A program made the translations under genes and the position numbers. A model generated the notes under the pieces. It worked only from the letters and a program-made list of their open reading frames with translations, did no database searches and was not told where the DNA came from. Of a stretch of DNA of 64,000 bases, positions 43,552-52,174 are shown piece by piece (within the stretch, counting starts at the first letter, position 1; each line of letters starts with the position of its first letter). Origin of the DNA: CAUUCF01 sp963543695 (lineage in GTDB: Bacteria; Pseudomonadota; Gammaproteobacteria; UBA9339); assembly GCA_963543695.1 (NCBI GenBank), contig CAUUCF010000004.1, forward strand, positions 10,073-74,072, in the 5' to 3' direction.

Positions 43552-43780
43552 AATATTTCATCAGTATGGTGATAGACACGTAATTTGTCAACTTTATTTA
43601 TATTAACGAATTATTAAGCTATCTTTTTAAAGGTCATCAAACTTTTCTCTGAAATGGCTTTTCATACTTAAAAAACGATTAATCAAAAAATGGCAAAAAA
43701 CTTAATCGCTAATTCATTTTGATTAAATAAAATGGTCGTGAACGATGAAGGGATTTATTTTAAGTTATTTAAGATTTTTA

Positions 43781-43935
43781 ATTTTTTACGAAGATACTGA
43801 TTTAAAAAGCACTATTTCGTTTAATAGAAAAACAAAAAACTTTAACCGTTACTGGTAACGTTATCGGCATGAACCGTAAAAGCAGTAATCAACAATTTAG
43901 GAACTATTACTAAAACAAGAACAAAAAAAAGAAAG
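43781..43935 (+). pseudogene. Decayed partial copy of htpG
   Basis: This stretch matches the intact htpG at about 50089-50240 on the same strand. For example, 30 of 32 bases agree between 43791-43822 and 50101-50132, and long blocks continue (ATCGGCATGAACCGT, CAACAATTTAGGAACTATT) separated by small indels. It covers the segment encoding strand and motif II of the GHKL ATPase (VTDNGIGMN in the intact protein). Frame shifts and stops prevent any product. Homology before 43781 is uncertain. Both ends of the duplication look abrupt. Confidence 0.88.
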
Positions 43936-43945
43936 CAATACGATT

Positions 43946-43977
43946 ATTCCAAACGCCTATAAGTAGACGTTTGGAAT
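43946..43977 (-). terminator. Candidate terminator after ackA
   Basis: A 10-bp perfect stem (43946-43955 with 43968-43977, 12-base loop) 13 bases beyond the ackA stop. Its T tract on the minus strand (43930-43922) is about 16 bases away rather than adjacent, so efficiency is doubtful. The rest of 43552-43780 shows no gene. Confidence 0.5.
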
Positions 43978-43990
43978 TTATAAATAGAAC

Positions 43991-45172
43991 TTATTTTTTC
44001 AATAGTGCGTAAGTATCTCTAGCAATCATTAGCTCTTCGTTCGTAGGAATCACTAACGCAACCGGTTTACCCTCAGTAATGACACCGTTAGAATGTTTAC
44101 CGTTTTCTTCGTTGTACTGGTCGATTACTTTAAAACCTAAATAAGCTAATAACTTTAATACTTTGCCTCTAATAATCGGCGAATGTTCTCCGATTCCGCC
44201 GGTAAAAGCGATTGCATCTAATTTTTGTAAAGGGACGATATAAGAAGCAATATATTTCGCTAAACGATAGCAGAAAATTTCTAAAGTTAAGATTGCACGT
44301 TCATTATGTTTCAAATATTGATCTTCTATTGTACGCATATCGGAATCTAAACCCGATACCCCTAAGATTCCACTCTGTTTATTTAAAATTTGCGTTACTT
44401 CTTCTAAAGAACAATTTAATTTACTAGCTAAATAACCGTGTAAACTTGGATCGACATCCCCCGACCTTGTCCCCATCATTAAACCTTCTAACGGAGTAAT
44501 TCCCATGGAAGTATCTACACATTGACCGTTTAATATGGCACTAACGCTACAACCGTTCCCTAAATGAGCCACGATAATTGCGTTATCTTTTTCCGGCAAA
44601 TTCAGCTGTTTAATCACTTGTTCAGTAATAAAACGATGACTTGTCCCGTGAAAGCCATAACGACGAATTGCGTATTTTTCGTAAAATTGATACGGAATCG
44701 GGTATAAATAAGCATATTTAGGCATTGTCTGATGAAACGCGGTATCAAAAACGGCCACTTGAGGTAAATTAAAAGCTTTTTGAACCCCTTCAATACCTGC
44801 AATATTCGCTGGATTATGTAAAGGACCCAACGGAACACAATCTTTAATAGCTTGGATCACTTCCTGATCTACCACTACCGAATGCGTAAATTTTTCTCCT
44901 CCGTGTAAAACCCGATGACCAACTGCTAAAATACGTTCCGCTAGCGTAGTTTCTTCCCTAATAATTTGAATAATCAACTGGATAGCCGTTTCATGGTTAA
45001 TTTTACCCAATATTTTTTCTTTTTTTCCGTTATTGTAATATTTGATAGCCGCTTCTCCACCTAAACGTTCCACTAATCCAGAAAACAAATTTTCTTCGGT
45101 TTGAGGATTTAAAATGGCAAATTTAATCGATGAACTGCCACAATTTAAAACTAAAATTAAATCTTGTTCCAT
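43991..45172 (-). CDS. ackA: Acetate kinase
   Basis: A 393-residue ASKHA-fold kinase: LVLNCGSSSIKFAI at the N-terminus, VGHRVLHGGEKF, YGFHGTSHRF, AHLGNGCSVSAI, DTSMGITPLEGLMMGTRSGD and FTGGIGEHS. It makes acetate and ATP from acetyl phosphate (with Pta) or the reverse. It starts 12 bases after the gyrB stop, an unusual pairing, and is 8 kb from pta. Confidence 0.96.
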   Translation of the reverse strand: MEQDLILVLNCGSSSIKFAILNPQTEENLFSGLVERLGGEAAIKYYNNGKKEKILGKINHETAIQLIIQIIREETTLAERILAVGHRVLHGGEKFTHSVVVDQEVIQAIKDCVPLGPLHNPANIAGIEGVQKAFNLPQVAVFDTAFHQTMPKYAYLYPIPYQFYEKYAIRRYGFHGTSHRFITEQVIKQLNLPEKDNAIIVAHLGNGCSVSAILNGQCVDTSMGITPLEGLMMGTRSGDVDPSLHGYLASKLNCSLEEVTQILNKQSGILGVSGLDSDMRTIEDQYLKHNERAILTLEIFCYRLAKYIASYIVPLQKLDAIAFTGGIGEHSPIIRGKVLKLLAYLGFKVIDQYNEENGKHSNGVITEGKPVALVIPTNEELMIARDTYALLKK

Positions 45173-45184
45173 AAATTTTACCTT

Positions 45185-47596
45185 CTAAGTATCTAAATTT
45201 TTCACTGCTTTTGCGTTACGTTCGATAAACTCCCGTCTAGGATCTACCTGATCTCCCATTAAAACCGTAAAAACCTGATCAGCTAATAACGCATCTTCGA
45301 TTTTAACTTGCAACATATTTCTCCGACTAGGATCCATCGTCGTTTCCCATAATTGATCTGGATTCATTTCCCCTAAACCTTTATAACGCTGAATATTTAA
45401 TCCTTTTTTCACTTCTTCTAATAGCCAAGAATATAATTGTTCAAAGCTATCGACGTTAAACGTTTTGCCCCCTCGTACTACGGTATAATTTTTAAAAATT
45501 AAATTAGACAGTTTTTGGTTCATTTCGACTATTTTTTGATACTCAAGTGTTCCAAAAAAATTAACGCCGAAATGAGTTTCATGCCAAGAACCGTTTTGAT
45601 ACAACCGAATTAACGGTTCATAATAACCAATTTTCAATTCGCTAGGCACTATATCGGTCGTTATTTTAACGTTTAATGATTTAAAATATTCTTCCAGCGC
45701 CGTCAACCAAATTTTCATCGCTGCTTGGTCACTTAATTGTTCTAAAGTTAAACAAGGTATTTTTAATAATCCCATTAAAACGTCTTTAGAGTAAAAAATC
45801 GCTTGTTGGTTAATGACTTGCAATACCCCATTATATTTTTTAAAGAACGTTAACAATTGTTCTTGCGACAAAACTGGTTCTTGCTGTTCATTGACGAGTT
45901 TTACTCCGTCTAAAGCGATTTCAATTAAATAATCATTTAACGCTCGTTCATCTTTCAAATAACGTTGCTCCGCGTTTTTTTTCACTTTAAATAAAGGAGG
46001 CTGAGCAATATATACGTAACCGTTTTTAATTAATTCAGGCATTTGTCGGTAAAAAAAAGTTAACAGTAAAGTTCGAATATGAGCTCCATCTACGTCTGCA
46101 TCCGTCATAATAACGATTCGATGATAACGGATTTTGAGTGGATCATAATCTTCTTTACCGATACCACAACCTAAAGCAGTAATTAAAACTTTAATTTCAT
46201 CAGAACTTAACATGCGGTCAAAACGTGCTTTTTCGACGTTTAAGATTTTCCCTCTTAAAGGTAAAATAGCTTGATATTTACGGTCTCTCGCTTGTTTTGC
46301 TGAACCACCGGCAGAATCACCTTCGACTAAAAATACTTCACATAAACTAGGATCTTTTTCCTGACAATCAGCTAATTTACCTGGCAAACCTGCGATGTCT
46401 AAAGCTGATTTACGTCGAGTCATCTCCCGGGCTTTTCTGGCTGCTTCTCTCGCCCGCGCTGCTTCAATCATTTTAGAAACAATCGCTTTTGCTTTTTGAG
46501 GTTGTTCTTGTAAATATTCCCCTAATTTAGCAGTTACTAAATTTTCCACGACGTTTTTTACTTCTGACGAAACTAATTTATCTTTCGTTTGCGAAGAAAA
46601 TTTAGGATCAGGTAGTTTAACGGACAACACAGCGGTTAATCCTTCTCGCGCGTCGTCCCCAATCGTCTCTAATTTTTCTTTTTTTAATAAATTTTCAGAT
46701 TCAATATACGCGTTTAACGTTCGGGTTAAAGCACTACGGAAACCAGATAAATGGGTTCCCCCGTCCCGTTGAGGAATATTATTCGTATAGCATAATACCG
46801 TTTCTTGGAAACCATCATTCCACTGTAAAGCTAATTCTACGCTAATTAATCCTTCCTCAGCGTAAAAATAAAACATAGGATCATTAATGACCGTTTTATT
46901 CGCATTTAAAAATGCAACAAACCCATGAATACCGTTTTCGCATTGAAAACAATCACTTTTTCCTGTACGTTCGTCTAATAAAGTAATTTTGACTCCCGAA
47001 TTTAAAAAAGCTAATTCTCTTAACCGTTTTACTAAAATTTCATAACGAAATTCTGTTTGAGAAAAAATTTCGGTACTTGGTTTAAAAGAAACTTCGGTCC
47101 CGGTTAAATTACTGTCTCCAATGATTTTTAAAGGAGCTTCAGGATCTCCGTTACGATACACTTGATAAAAAACATGTCCTCGTTGGTAAATTGTTAACCG
47201 TAATTCTTCGGATAAGGCATTAACCACTGAAACCCCTACTCCGTGTAATCCCCCCGAAATTTTATACGCGTTAGAATCAAATTTACCCCCTGCATGTAAA
47301 ATAGTCATAATTACTTCGGCCGCTGATCTACCCTCTTCAGGATGGATGTCGGTTGGAATACCTCGACCGTTATCTCGTACCGTTACAAAACCATTTTGAT
47401 GAACCGTAATTTCTATATGGTCACAATACCCAGCTAGGGCTTCGTCGATCGAATTATCCAGCACTTCAAAAATCATATGGTGTAAACCCGTACCATCATC
47501 GGTATCACCAATATACATCCCTGGTCGTTTACGCACCGCGTCTAATCCCTTTAGAATCTTGATGTTGGAAGAATCGTAATTATTATTTTCTGTCAT
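45185..47596 (-). CDS. gyrB: DNA gyrase subunit B
   Basis: An 803-residue type IIA topoisomerase ATPase subunit. GHKL motifs: EVLDNSIDEALAGYCD, DNGRGIPTD and GGLHGVGVSVVNALS. TOPRIM: CEVFLVEGDSAGGSAKQARD and MTDADVDGAHIRT. The long insertion between TOPRIM and tail (about 560-730), typical of proteobacterial GyrB, is present, and the protein ends with RYKGLGEMNPDQLWETTMDP. With GyrA it introduces negative supercoils. It has its own promoter. Confidence 0.96.
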   Translation of the reverse strand: MTENNNYDSSNIKILKGLDAVRKRPGMYIGDTDDGTGLHHMIFEVLDNSIDEALAGYCDHIEITVHQNGFVTVRDNGRGIPTDIHPEEGRSAAEVIMTILHAGGKFDSNAYKISGGLHGVGVSVVNALSEELRLTIYQRGHVFYQVYRNGDPEAPLKIIGDSNLTGTEVSFKPSTEIFSQTEFRYEILVKRLRELAFLNSGVKITLLDERTGKSDCFQCENGIHGFVAFLNANKTVINDPMFYFYAEEGLISVELALQWNDGFQETVLCYTNNIPQRDGGTHLSGFRSALTRTLNAYIESENLLKKEKLETIGDDAREGLTAVLSVKLPDPKFSSQTKDKLVSSEVKNVVENLVTAKLGEYLQEQPQKAKAIVSKMIEAARAREAARKAREMTRRKSALDIAGLPGKLADCQEKDPSLCEVFLVEGDSAGGSAKQARDRKYQAILPLRGKILNVEKARFDRMLSSDEIKVLITALGCGIGKEDYDPLKIRYHRIVIMTDADVDGAHIRTLLLTFFYRQMPELIKNGYVYIAQPPLFKVKKNAEQRYLKDERALNDYLIEIALDGVKLVNEQQEPVLSQEQLLTFFKKYNGVLQVINQQAIFYSKDVLMGLLKIPCLTLEQLSDQAAMKIWLTALEEYFKSLNVKITTDIVPSELKIGYYEPLIRLYQNGSWHETHFGVNFFGTLEYQKIVEMNQKLSNLIFKNYTVVRGGKTFNVDSFEQLYSWLLEEVKKGLNIQRYKGLGEMNPDQLWETTMDPSRRNMLQVKIEDALLADQVFTVLMGDQVDPRREFIERNAKAVKNLDT

Positions 47597-47622
47597 ACTT
47601 TATACCTACTGCTAAGCCGCTT

Positions 47623-47650
47623 ATTATATCACTTTTTTTTTATTTGAAAA
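47623..47650 (-). promoter_or_regulatory. Promoter of gyrB
   Basis: Minus strand: TTTTCA (47650-47645), 16 bases, a perfect TATAAT (47628-47623), 27 bases before the gyrB start. The weak -35 and short AT spacer are common for supercoiling-sensitive promoters. Confidence 0.55.
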
Positions 47651-47672
47651 CTATTTATACCACAAAAATCAC

Positions 47673-48473
47673 TTACTGATAGCTATCTATTCTTTGTAAC
47701 CACCCTTTTAACCAATTTTCGTACGCTAAATGAGGTTGTTTCAGTGTTCTTAAAACTAACGCTTGTTTCGCTGACCAAACGAAAGCAGCTAACGGTCGTT
47801 GATCAGGAGCTTGAGACATCTGACGCAAAACTTGTAATAAACCGGTGCCCTCATAATAATTAGCTAATCCTGTTCCTTTAAAATTCATAAAATCAATTAA
47901 AGCATAAAGGCCTTGAGGAGTATTCGCTAAAATTTTTAATTTATTAAAAATAAAAGCTCGTTCCTCTTTAGGAGTGACCTTTAACATCAACGGTACCGCT
48001 TCCGTAAACTGATCAATTAAAAATTCGGCTTGTAAAGCTACCGTCCTTTTTAAAAAAGTACGTAATTCTACCATTTTCACGCTATTAAATTCTCGATAAA
48101 AAGTAGCACGATTCTTCCACGGACAGCTTTCAGCGTTATTCATCAACCATTGGGGAATTGCTACCCCTTTTTGTCGCAAATAATTTAAAAGCTTAGGAAA
48201 GCTAGCATCTACTTTACCGTGAGGATACCATAAAAAATGAGCTATTCCTAAAGAAGCAAAATTTTCTCCTTTGTTCCAACTAGTTAAGCCTTGATCCGTA
48301 CCATCGCATTCGTTAAACCAAATTTTAATTCCGATCGGTAGCGCTAAATTTCTTTTTTGCTGTATCGTATTAATGAACCGTTGGATCACATCGTTGCTAA
48401 CAACGTAATTTTCTGTACCGTAACAAGGAACAATGCTCCAAAATAAAATTAATAAAAATATTTTTTTTAACAT
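47673..48473 (-). CDS. Conserved exported protein of unknown function
   Basis: A 266-residue protein with a signal peptide (about 1-19, ending PCYG). The mature part has a striking motif block, IKIWFNECDGT then GLTSWNKGENFASLGIAHFLWYPHGK, of the kind seen in uncharacterised conserved exported proteins of proteobacteria; the Glu/Asn/His/Trp richness suggests an enzyme active site, possibly acting on the cell wall, but I cannot name the family. The remainder is helical. No membrane segment beyond the signal. It is divergent from the flavodiiron gene and upstream of gyrB on the same strand. Confidence 0.75.
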   Translation of the reverse strand: MLKKIFLLILFWSIVPCYGTENYVVSNDVIQRFINTIQQKRNLALPIGIKIWFNECDGTDQGLTSWNKGENFASLGIAHFLWYPHGKVDASFPKLLNYLRQKGVAIPQWLMNNAESCPWKNRATFYREFNSVKMVELRTFLKRTVALQAEFLIDQFTEAVPLMLKVTPKEERAFIFNKLKILANTPQGLYALIDFMNFKGTGLANYYEGTGLLQVLRQMSQAPDQRPLAAFVWSAKQALVLRTLKQPHLAYENWLKGWLQRIDSYQ

Positions 48474-48526
48474 AACGCTTTCTATTTACCTTTTTATAAC
48501 ATATCCTCCGGTAAATAAAAATATTC

Positions 48527-48554
48527 TTGAAAAAAAATAAATTTGTTTTATGCT
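48527..48554 (+). promoter_or_regulatory. Promoter of the flavodiiron-rubredoxin genes
   Basis: TTGAAA (48527-48532), 16 bases, TATGCT (48549-48554), with transcription expected near 48561. The TTG of the -35 box is also the first codon of the longest open frame, which argues against that start. Confidence 0.5.
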
Positions 48555-48568
48555 TGTTTTCTAGAACG

Positions 48569-49765
48569 ATGAAAATAGTTATGTATAAACAATTAAGCGA
48601 CTTTCTGAGTTGGATCGGGATTAAGGATTTTCAAGGTCAGTATTTCGAAAATTGGTATCCTACTTCTGGAATGCATTACCACTCTTATTTGCTCAAAGAT
48701 CAAAAAACAGCTTTATTAGATACGGTAGATGCTAAATTTTTAGGTGATTATCTCGACGCTCTAGAGCGAAATTTAGCCGGTAGAAAATTAGATTACTTAA
48801 TAATTAGTCATATGGAACCCGATCACGCTGGATGTATCGAGGCCCTTTTTAAAAAATACCCTGAACTTAAATTAGTAGGTAATCATAAAACCCGTACTTT
48901 AATAGAACAATTTTTCCATTTAGACGTTAATGATCGTTACGTTAACGTTAACGATCGAGATCATTTAAATTTAGGTGTAAACCACCTTGTTTTTTATTTT
49001 GCTCCGATGGTACATTGGCCGGAAGTCATGCTTACTTACTGTCCGGAACAGCAGATCCTTTTTTCTGCCGATGCTTTTGGTAGTTTTGGTGCTTATACTG
49101 AACTGTATCTAGACGAAGTCAGTAATTTTGATGATTATCTTGCTAACATGCGTCGTTATTACGCTAACATCGTTGGTAAATACGGTAGTTTCGTACAAAA
49201 ATTACTTAAAAATTTAGCCCCTCTCCCTATTCGATTTGTGTACCCTTTACACGGTTTATTCATACGGGCTAATTTACCTCAAATAATCGATTACTACCAA
49301 AAATGGAGTCAATATTTACCCGAAGAAATCGGAACTTTAATCTTATATGGAAGTATTTACGGTAATACTGAAAAAGCCGTTAAACAATTAGCTTTGCATT
49401 TAGAAGGACGCAAAAAAATAGTTAATTTAACGCAACTTCATCCTTCTTACCCGTTAGCGGAAGCGTTTCGTTATTCTCATTTAGTTTTAGCAGCACCTAC
49501 GTATAACAATGGTTTATTTGATGTTATGGAAAATTTATTAGCTACCTTTGTTCAACACGGCTTACAAAAGCGCACGTTCGCTTTAATTGAAAACGGTTCT
49601 TGGGCGCCGAGAGCAAATTTATTAATGCAACAATGGTTAGCCAAATTAGAACAAATCACTGTGCTTCCTCATCCCATTTCGATTCGTTCGAGTTTAAGCT
49701 CTGATAATTTATTATCGTTAAAACAGTTAGCCGCAGAAATTCAAAAATCAATGGAGGTTATATGA
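48569..49765 (+). CDS. Flavodiiron protein (A-type flavoprotein, O2/NO reductase)
   Basis: A 398-residue protein from the preferred ATG 48569 (48581 is an alternative). The N-terminal metallo-beta-lactamase-like domain has the diiron ligands HMEPDH (His81, Glu83, Asp85), the His of MVHWPEVM, the Asp of SADAFGSFGA and the His of YPLHGLF. The C-terminal flavodoxin domain begins with the FMN loop ILYGSIYGNTEKA. Such enzymes reduce O2 to water or NO to N2O using electrons from rubredoxin, and protect anaerobic or microaerobic metabolism. The next gene, overlapping by ATGA, is that rubredoxin. Confidence 0.93.
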   Translation: MKIVMYKQLSDFLSWIGIKDFQGQYFENWYPTSGMHYHSYLLKDQKTALLDTVDAKFLGDYLDALERNLAGRKLDYLIISHMEPDHAGCIEALFKKYPELKLVGNHKTRTLIEQFFHLDVNDRYVNVNDRDHLNLGVNHLVFYFAPMVHWPEVMLTYCPEQQILFSADAFGSFGAYTELYLDEVSNFDDYLANMRRYYANIVGKYGSFVQKLLKNLAPLPIRFVYPLHGLFIRANLPQIIDYYQKWSQYLPEEIGTLILYGSIYGNTEKAVKQLALHLEGRKKIVNLTQLHPSYPLAEAFRYSHLVLAAPTYNNGLFDVMENLLATFVQHGLQKRTFALIENGSWAPRANLLMQQWLAKLEQITVLPHPISIRSSLSSDNLLSLKQLAAEIQKSMEVI

Positions 49766-49920
49766 AAAAATATATATGTGAAGTATGTGCATATGAATAT
49801 GATGAAAACCTGGGGGATCCAACACAAAATATCCCACCCGGTACTAAATTTGAAGATTTGCCAGATGATTGGGTTTGCCCGCTTTGTGGGGTGTCTAAAG
49901 CAGAATTTGTAGAAGGATAA
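49762..49920 (+). CDS. Rubredoxin
   Basis: A 52-residue protein with the full rubredoxin pattern: ICEVCAYEYDE (Cys6, Cys9), the DP-x-x-NIPPGTKFEDLPDDW core, and CPLCGVSKAEF (Cys39, Cys42). The four Cys bind one iron. Its ATG overlaps the flavodiiron stop (ATGA), implying translational coupling and an electron-donor role to that enzyme. Its bases are richer in G and C than the surroundings (for instance AACCTGGGGGATCC). The conserved protein core may explain part of this; recent transfer is another explanation. It is 8 bases from htpG. Confidence 0.95.
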   Translation: MKKYICEVCAYEYDENLGDPTQNIPPGTKFEDLPDDWVCPLCGVSKAEFVEG

Positions 49921-49928
49921 ATGAGTAT

Positions 49929-51791
49929 ATGAGTAGTCAAACATTAGGCTTTCAAGCAGAAATTAAACAGTTATTATCTTTAGTAACTAATTCTTTATAT
50001 AGCAATCGAGAAATTTTTTTACGTGAATTAATCTCTAACGCTTCGGATGCTGCCGATAAATTGCGTTTTTTAGCGATTGAACATCCTGATTTTTTAAAAG
50101 AAGATACTGATCTAAAAATCACTATTTCGTTTGATAAAGAACAAAAAACTTTAACCGTTACCGACAACGGTATCGGCATGAACCGTGAAGAAGTAATCAA
50201 CAATTTAGGAACTATTGCCAAATCAGGAACAAAAGAATTTTTATCTTCGTTACCTAAAAATCAAACGAACCAAACTACGTTAATTGGACAATTTGGCGTT
50301 GGTTTTTATTCTGCTTTCGTAGTAGCAGAAAAAGTAGAAGTATTTACTAAAAAAGTAGGAGAACCCGTAGGAGTACGTTGGGTATCAGAAGGAACGGGAG
50401 AATTTAGCGTTGAAGAAATCGAAAAAAAGGAACGAGGGACAACCATCGTCTTACATTTAAAAGAGGCAGATTTAGATTTATTAGATTATTGGCGTTTAAA
50501 CCAAATGATCACTAAATATTCTGATCATATTATGTTCCCAATCATGATGACTCCTCCGGCTACTAAAGAGGAACCTCAGCCTAAACCTGAAATGATTAAC
50601 AAAGCAACGGCTTTATGGTTACAACCCAAAAAAGAATTAACGGATGAAGCTTACCAAACTTTCTATCGACATATTAGTCATGATTACGAAGATGCTTTAA
50701 CTTGGTCCCATAACCACGTAGAAGGTAAAATTGAGTATACCTCGTTAATTTATATCCCTAAAAAAGCTCCTTTAAATTTCTGGACCCAAGAACGTAAACA
50801 CGGTTTAAAACTTTACGTCCAAAGGGTTTTTATTATGGATAATGCGGAGCAATTGTTACCTAATTATTTACGTTTTGTACAAGGTATTGTAGACACTAAA
50901 GATTTACCTTTAAACGTTTCTCGAGAAATTTTGCAAAATAATCAAGTCATCGAACAAATACGAGCTGGAATCGTCAAACGTATTTTAGAAATGCTTGATA
51001 AGCTACCTGCTGAACAATTTAAAATTTTCTATGCTAACTTCGGTAACGCTTTAAAAGAAGGGATTGTAGAAGATATGCCTAATAAAGATCGTTTAGCTCG
51101 TTTATTGCGGTTTGCTTCTACTAAAAATGAAAATAGCGAACCTACCGTTAGTTTCGACGAGTATTTAAAGCGTATGTTACCAGAACAAGATCAAATTTAT
51201 TACATTACCGCCGAATCTTATGCGTTAGCTAAAAACAGTCCTTATTTAGAAGTTTTTAACCGTAATAAGATTGAAGTCTTGCTGTTAACCGACCGAATCG
51301 ATGAATGGTGGTTAAATTATTTTACTGAATACGAAGGTAAAACTTTACAATCGATTACTAAAGGGGAAATTGATCTTAGTAAACTCGTTAAAGAAGAAGC
51401 TCAACCGAAAATGGAAGAAACCGATGAATTAAAAACTCTCATCGAAAAAATGAAAAACCTTTTAGGGGAAAAAGTTTCTGCTATTAACTTAAGTAAACGC
51501 TTAACTGATTCGCCAGTATGTTTAGTCACTAATCAAAACGATTTAAGTTTTAGTATGCAAAAAATGATGCATTCGTTAGGACGCGATTTACCCAAAGCTA
51601 AACCTATTTTAGAAATCAATCCGGAACATAACTTAATCAAAAAATTAATCACGTTGCAAAATAATGAAACTGTCTTAAAAGATTGGACCGAATTATTATT
51701 TGAGCAAGGTTCTTTAATCGCCGGTAATGAAATAGAAGACGTTATTGGTTTTACTAAACGGCTGAATCGTTTACTGGAACATAACGGTTAA
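49929..51791 (+). CDS. htpG: Chaperone HtpG (bacterial Hsp90)
   Basis: A 620-residue Hsp90: N-terminal GHKL ATPase (SLYSNREIFLRELISNASDA, VTDNGIGMN, IGQFGVGFYSAFVVA), middle domain with the catalytic Arg in LPLNVSREILQ, and a C-terminal dimerisation domain. It remodels client proteins with DnaK. A short overlapping ATG at 49921 leads straight to a stop. It is the last gene of the flavodiiron-rubredoxin-htpG run, followed by a strong terminator. A dead copy of part of it lies at 43.8 kb. Confidence 0.96.
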   Translation: MSSQTLGFQAEIKQLLSLVTNSLYSNREIFLRELISNASDAADKLRFLAIEHPDFLKEDTDLKITISFDKEQKTLTVTDNGIGMNREEVINNLGTIAKSGTKEFLSSLPKNQTNQTTLIGQFGVGFYSAFVVAEKVEVFTKKVGEPVGVRWVSEGTGEFSVEEIEKKERGTTIVLHLKEADLDLLDYWRLNQMITKYSDHIMFPIMMTPPATKEEPQPKPEMINKATALWLQPKKELTDEAYQTFYRHISHDYEDALTWSHNHVEGKIEYTSLIYIPKKAPLNFWTQERKHGLKLYVQRVFIMDNAEQLLPNYLRFVQGIVDTKDLPLNVSREILQNNQVIEQIRAGIVKRILEMLDKLPAEQFKIFYANFGNALKEGIVEDMPNKDRLARLLRFASTKNENSEPTVSFDEYLKRMLPEQDQIYYITAESYALAKNSPYLEVFNRNKIEVLLLTDRIDEWWLNYFTEYEGKTLQSITKGEIDLSKLVKEEAQPKMEETDELKTLIEKMKNLLGEKVSAINLSKRLTDSPVCLVTNQNDLSFSMQKMMHSLGRDLPKAKPILEINPEHNLIKKLITLQNNETVLKDWTELLFEQGSLIAGNEIEDVIGFTKRLNRLLEHNG

Positions 51792-51833
51792 ATTTAGATG
51801 GGAATCATTTCCCATCTAAATTCTTTCTCTTTA
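51791..51833 (+). terminator. Strong terminator after htpG
   Basis: A 14-bp perfect stem (51791-51804 with 51809-51822, TCAT loop) that begins at the last base of the htpG stop codon and runs into TTCTCTTT-type sequence (51823-51833). Confidence 0.88.
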
Positions 51834-52174
51834 TCAATCTTAGTGCTTTTTGCTTTTAGGTTATTCGGTTAAAATAAAACAGAATAGTGTTTGTACGTAT
51901 TTTTATAATATAAAATTACGGTTTTAAAAACGATGAAATTAAAAAACTAAGTGCTTAATTTTATTTATAAAAAACTTTAATTCATTTAGTCATTAACCCT
52001 TTTGAATATTTATAATATTTCTTAAAATTAAAAAATCTTATTTATCTTTTTTTAATCAAAATCCAACTGGGTTAACAAATTGCTTTGAAAAAGAACGGGG
52101 TAATCTTTTTATTAAAGAAATTCTATTTTATCAAGCTATTTTTGCCGTAAAGAAACCTTTATGTTTTTTTATTC
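51834..52174. other. AT-rich gap between htpG and the symporter gene
   Basis: About 340 bases between two convergent genes. I find no open frame with protein character, no RNA gene and no similarity to neighbouring genes; it has many short A and T runs. It may contain leftovers of decayed DNA beyond recognition. Confidence 0.5.

Noticed and set aside
49741..49944. Minus-strand frames of 60-67 codons over the rubredoxin gene
   Set aside because: They are antisense shadows of rubredoxin; the plus-strand frame has the four Cys ligands and the ATGA coupling.
51834..52174. A second htpG-like or other relic after htpG
   Set aside because: I compared the gap with htpG and the flanking genes by eye and found no matching blocks.
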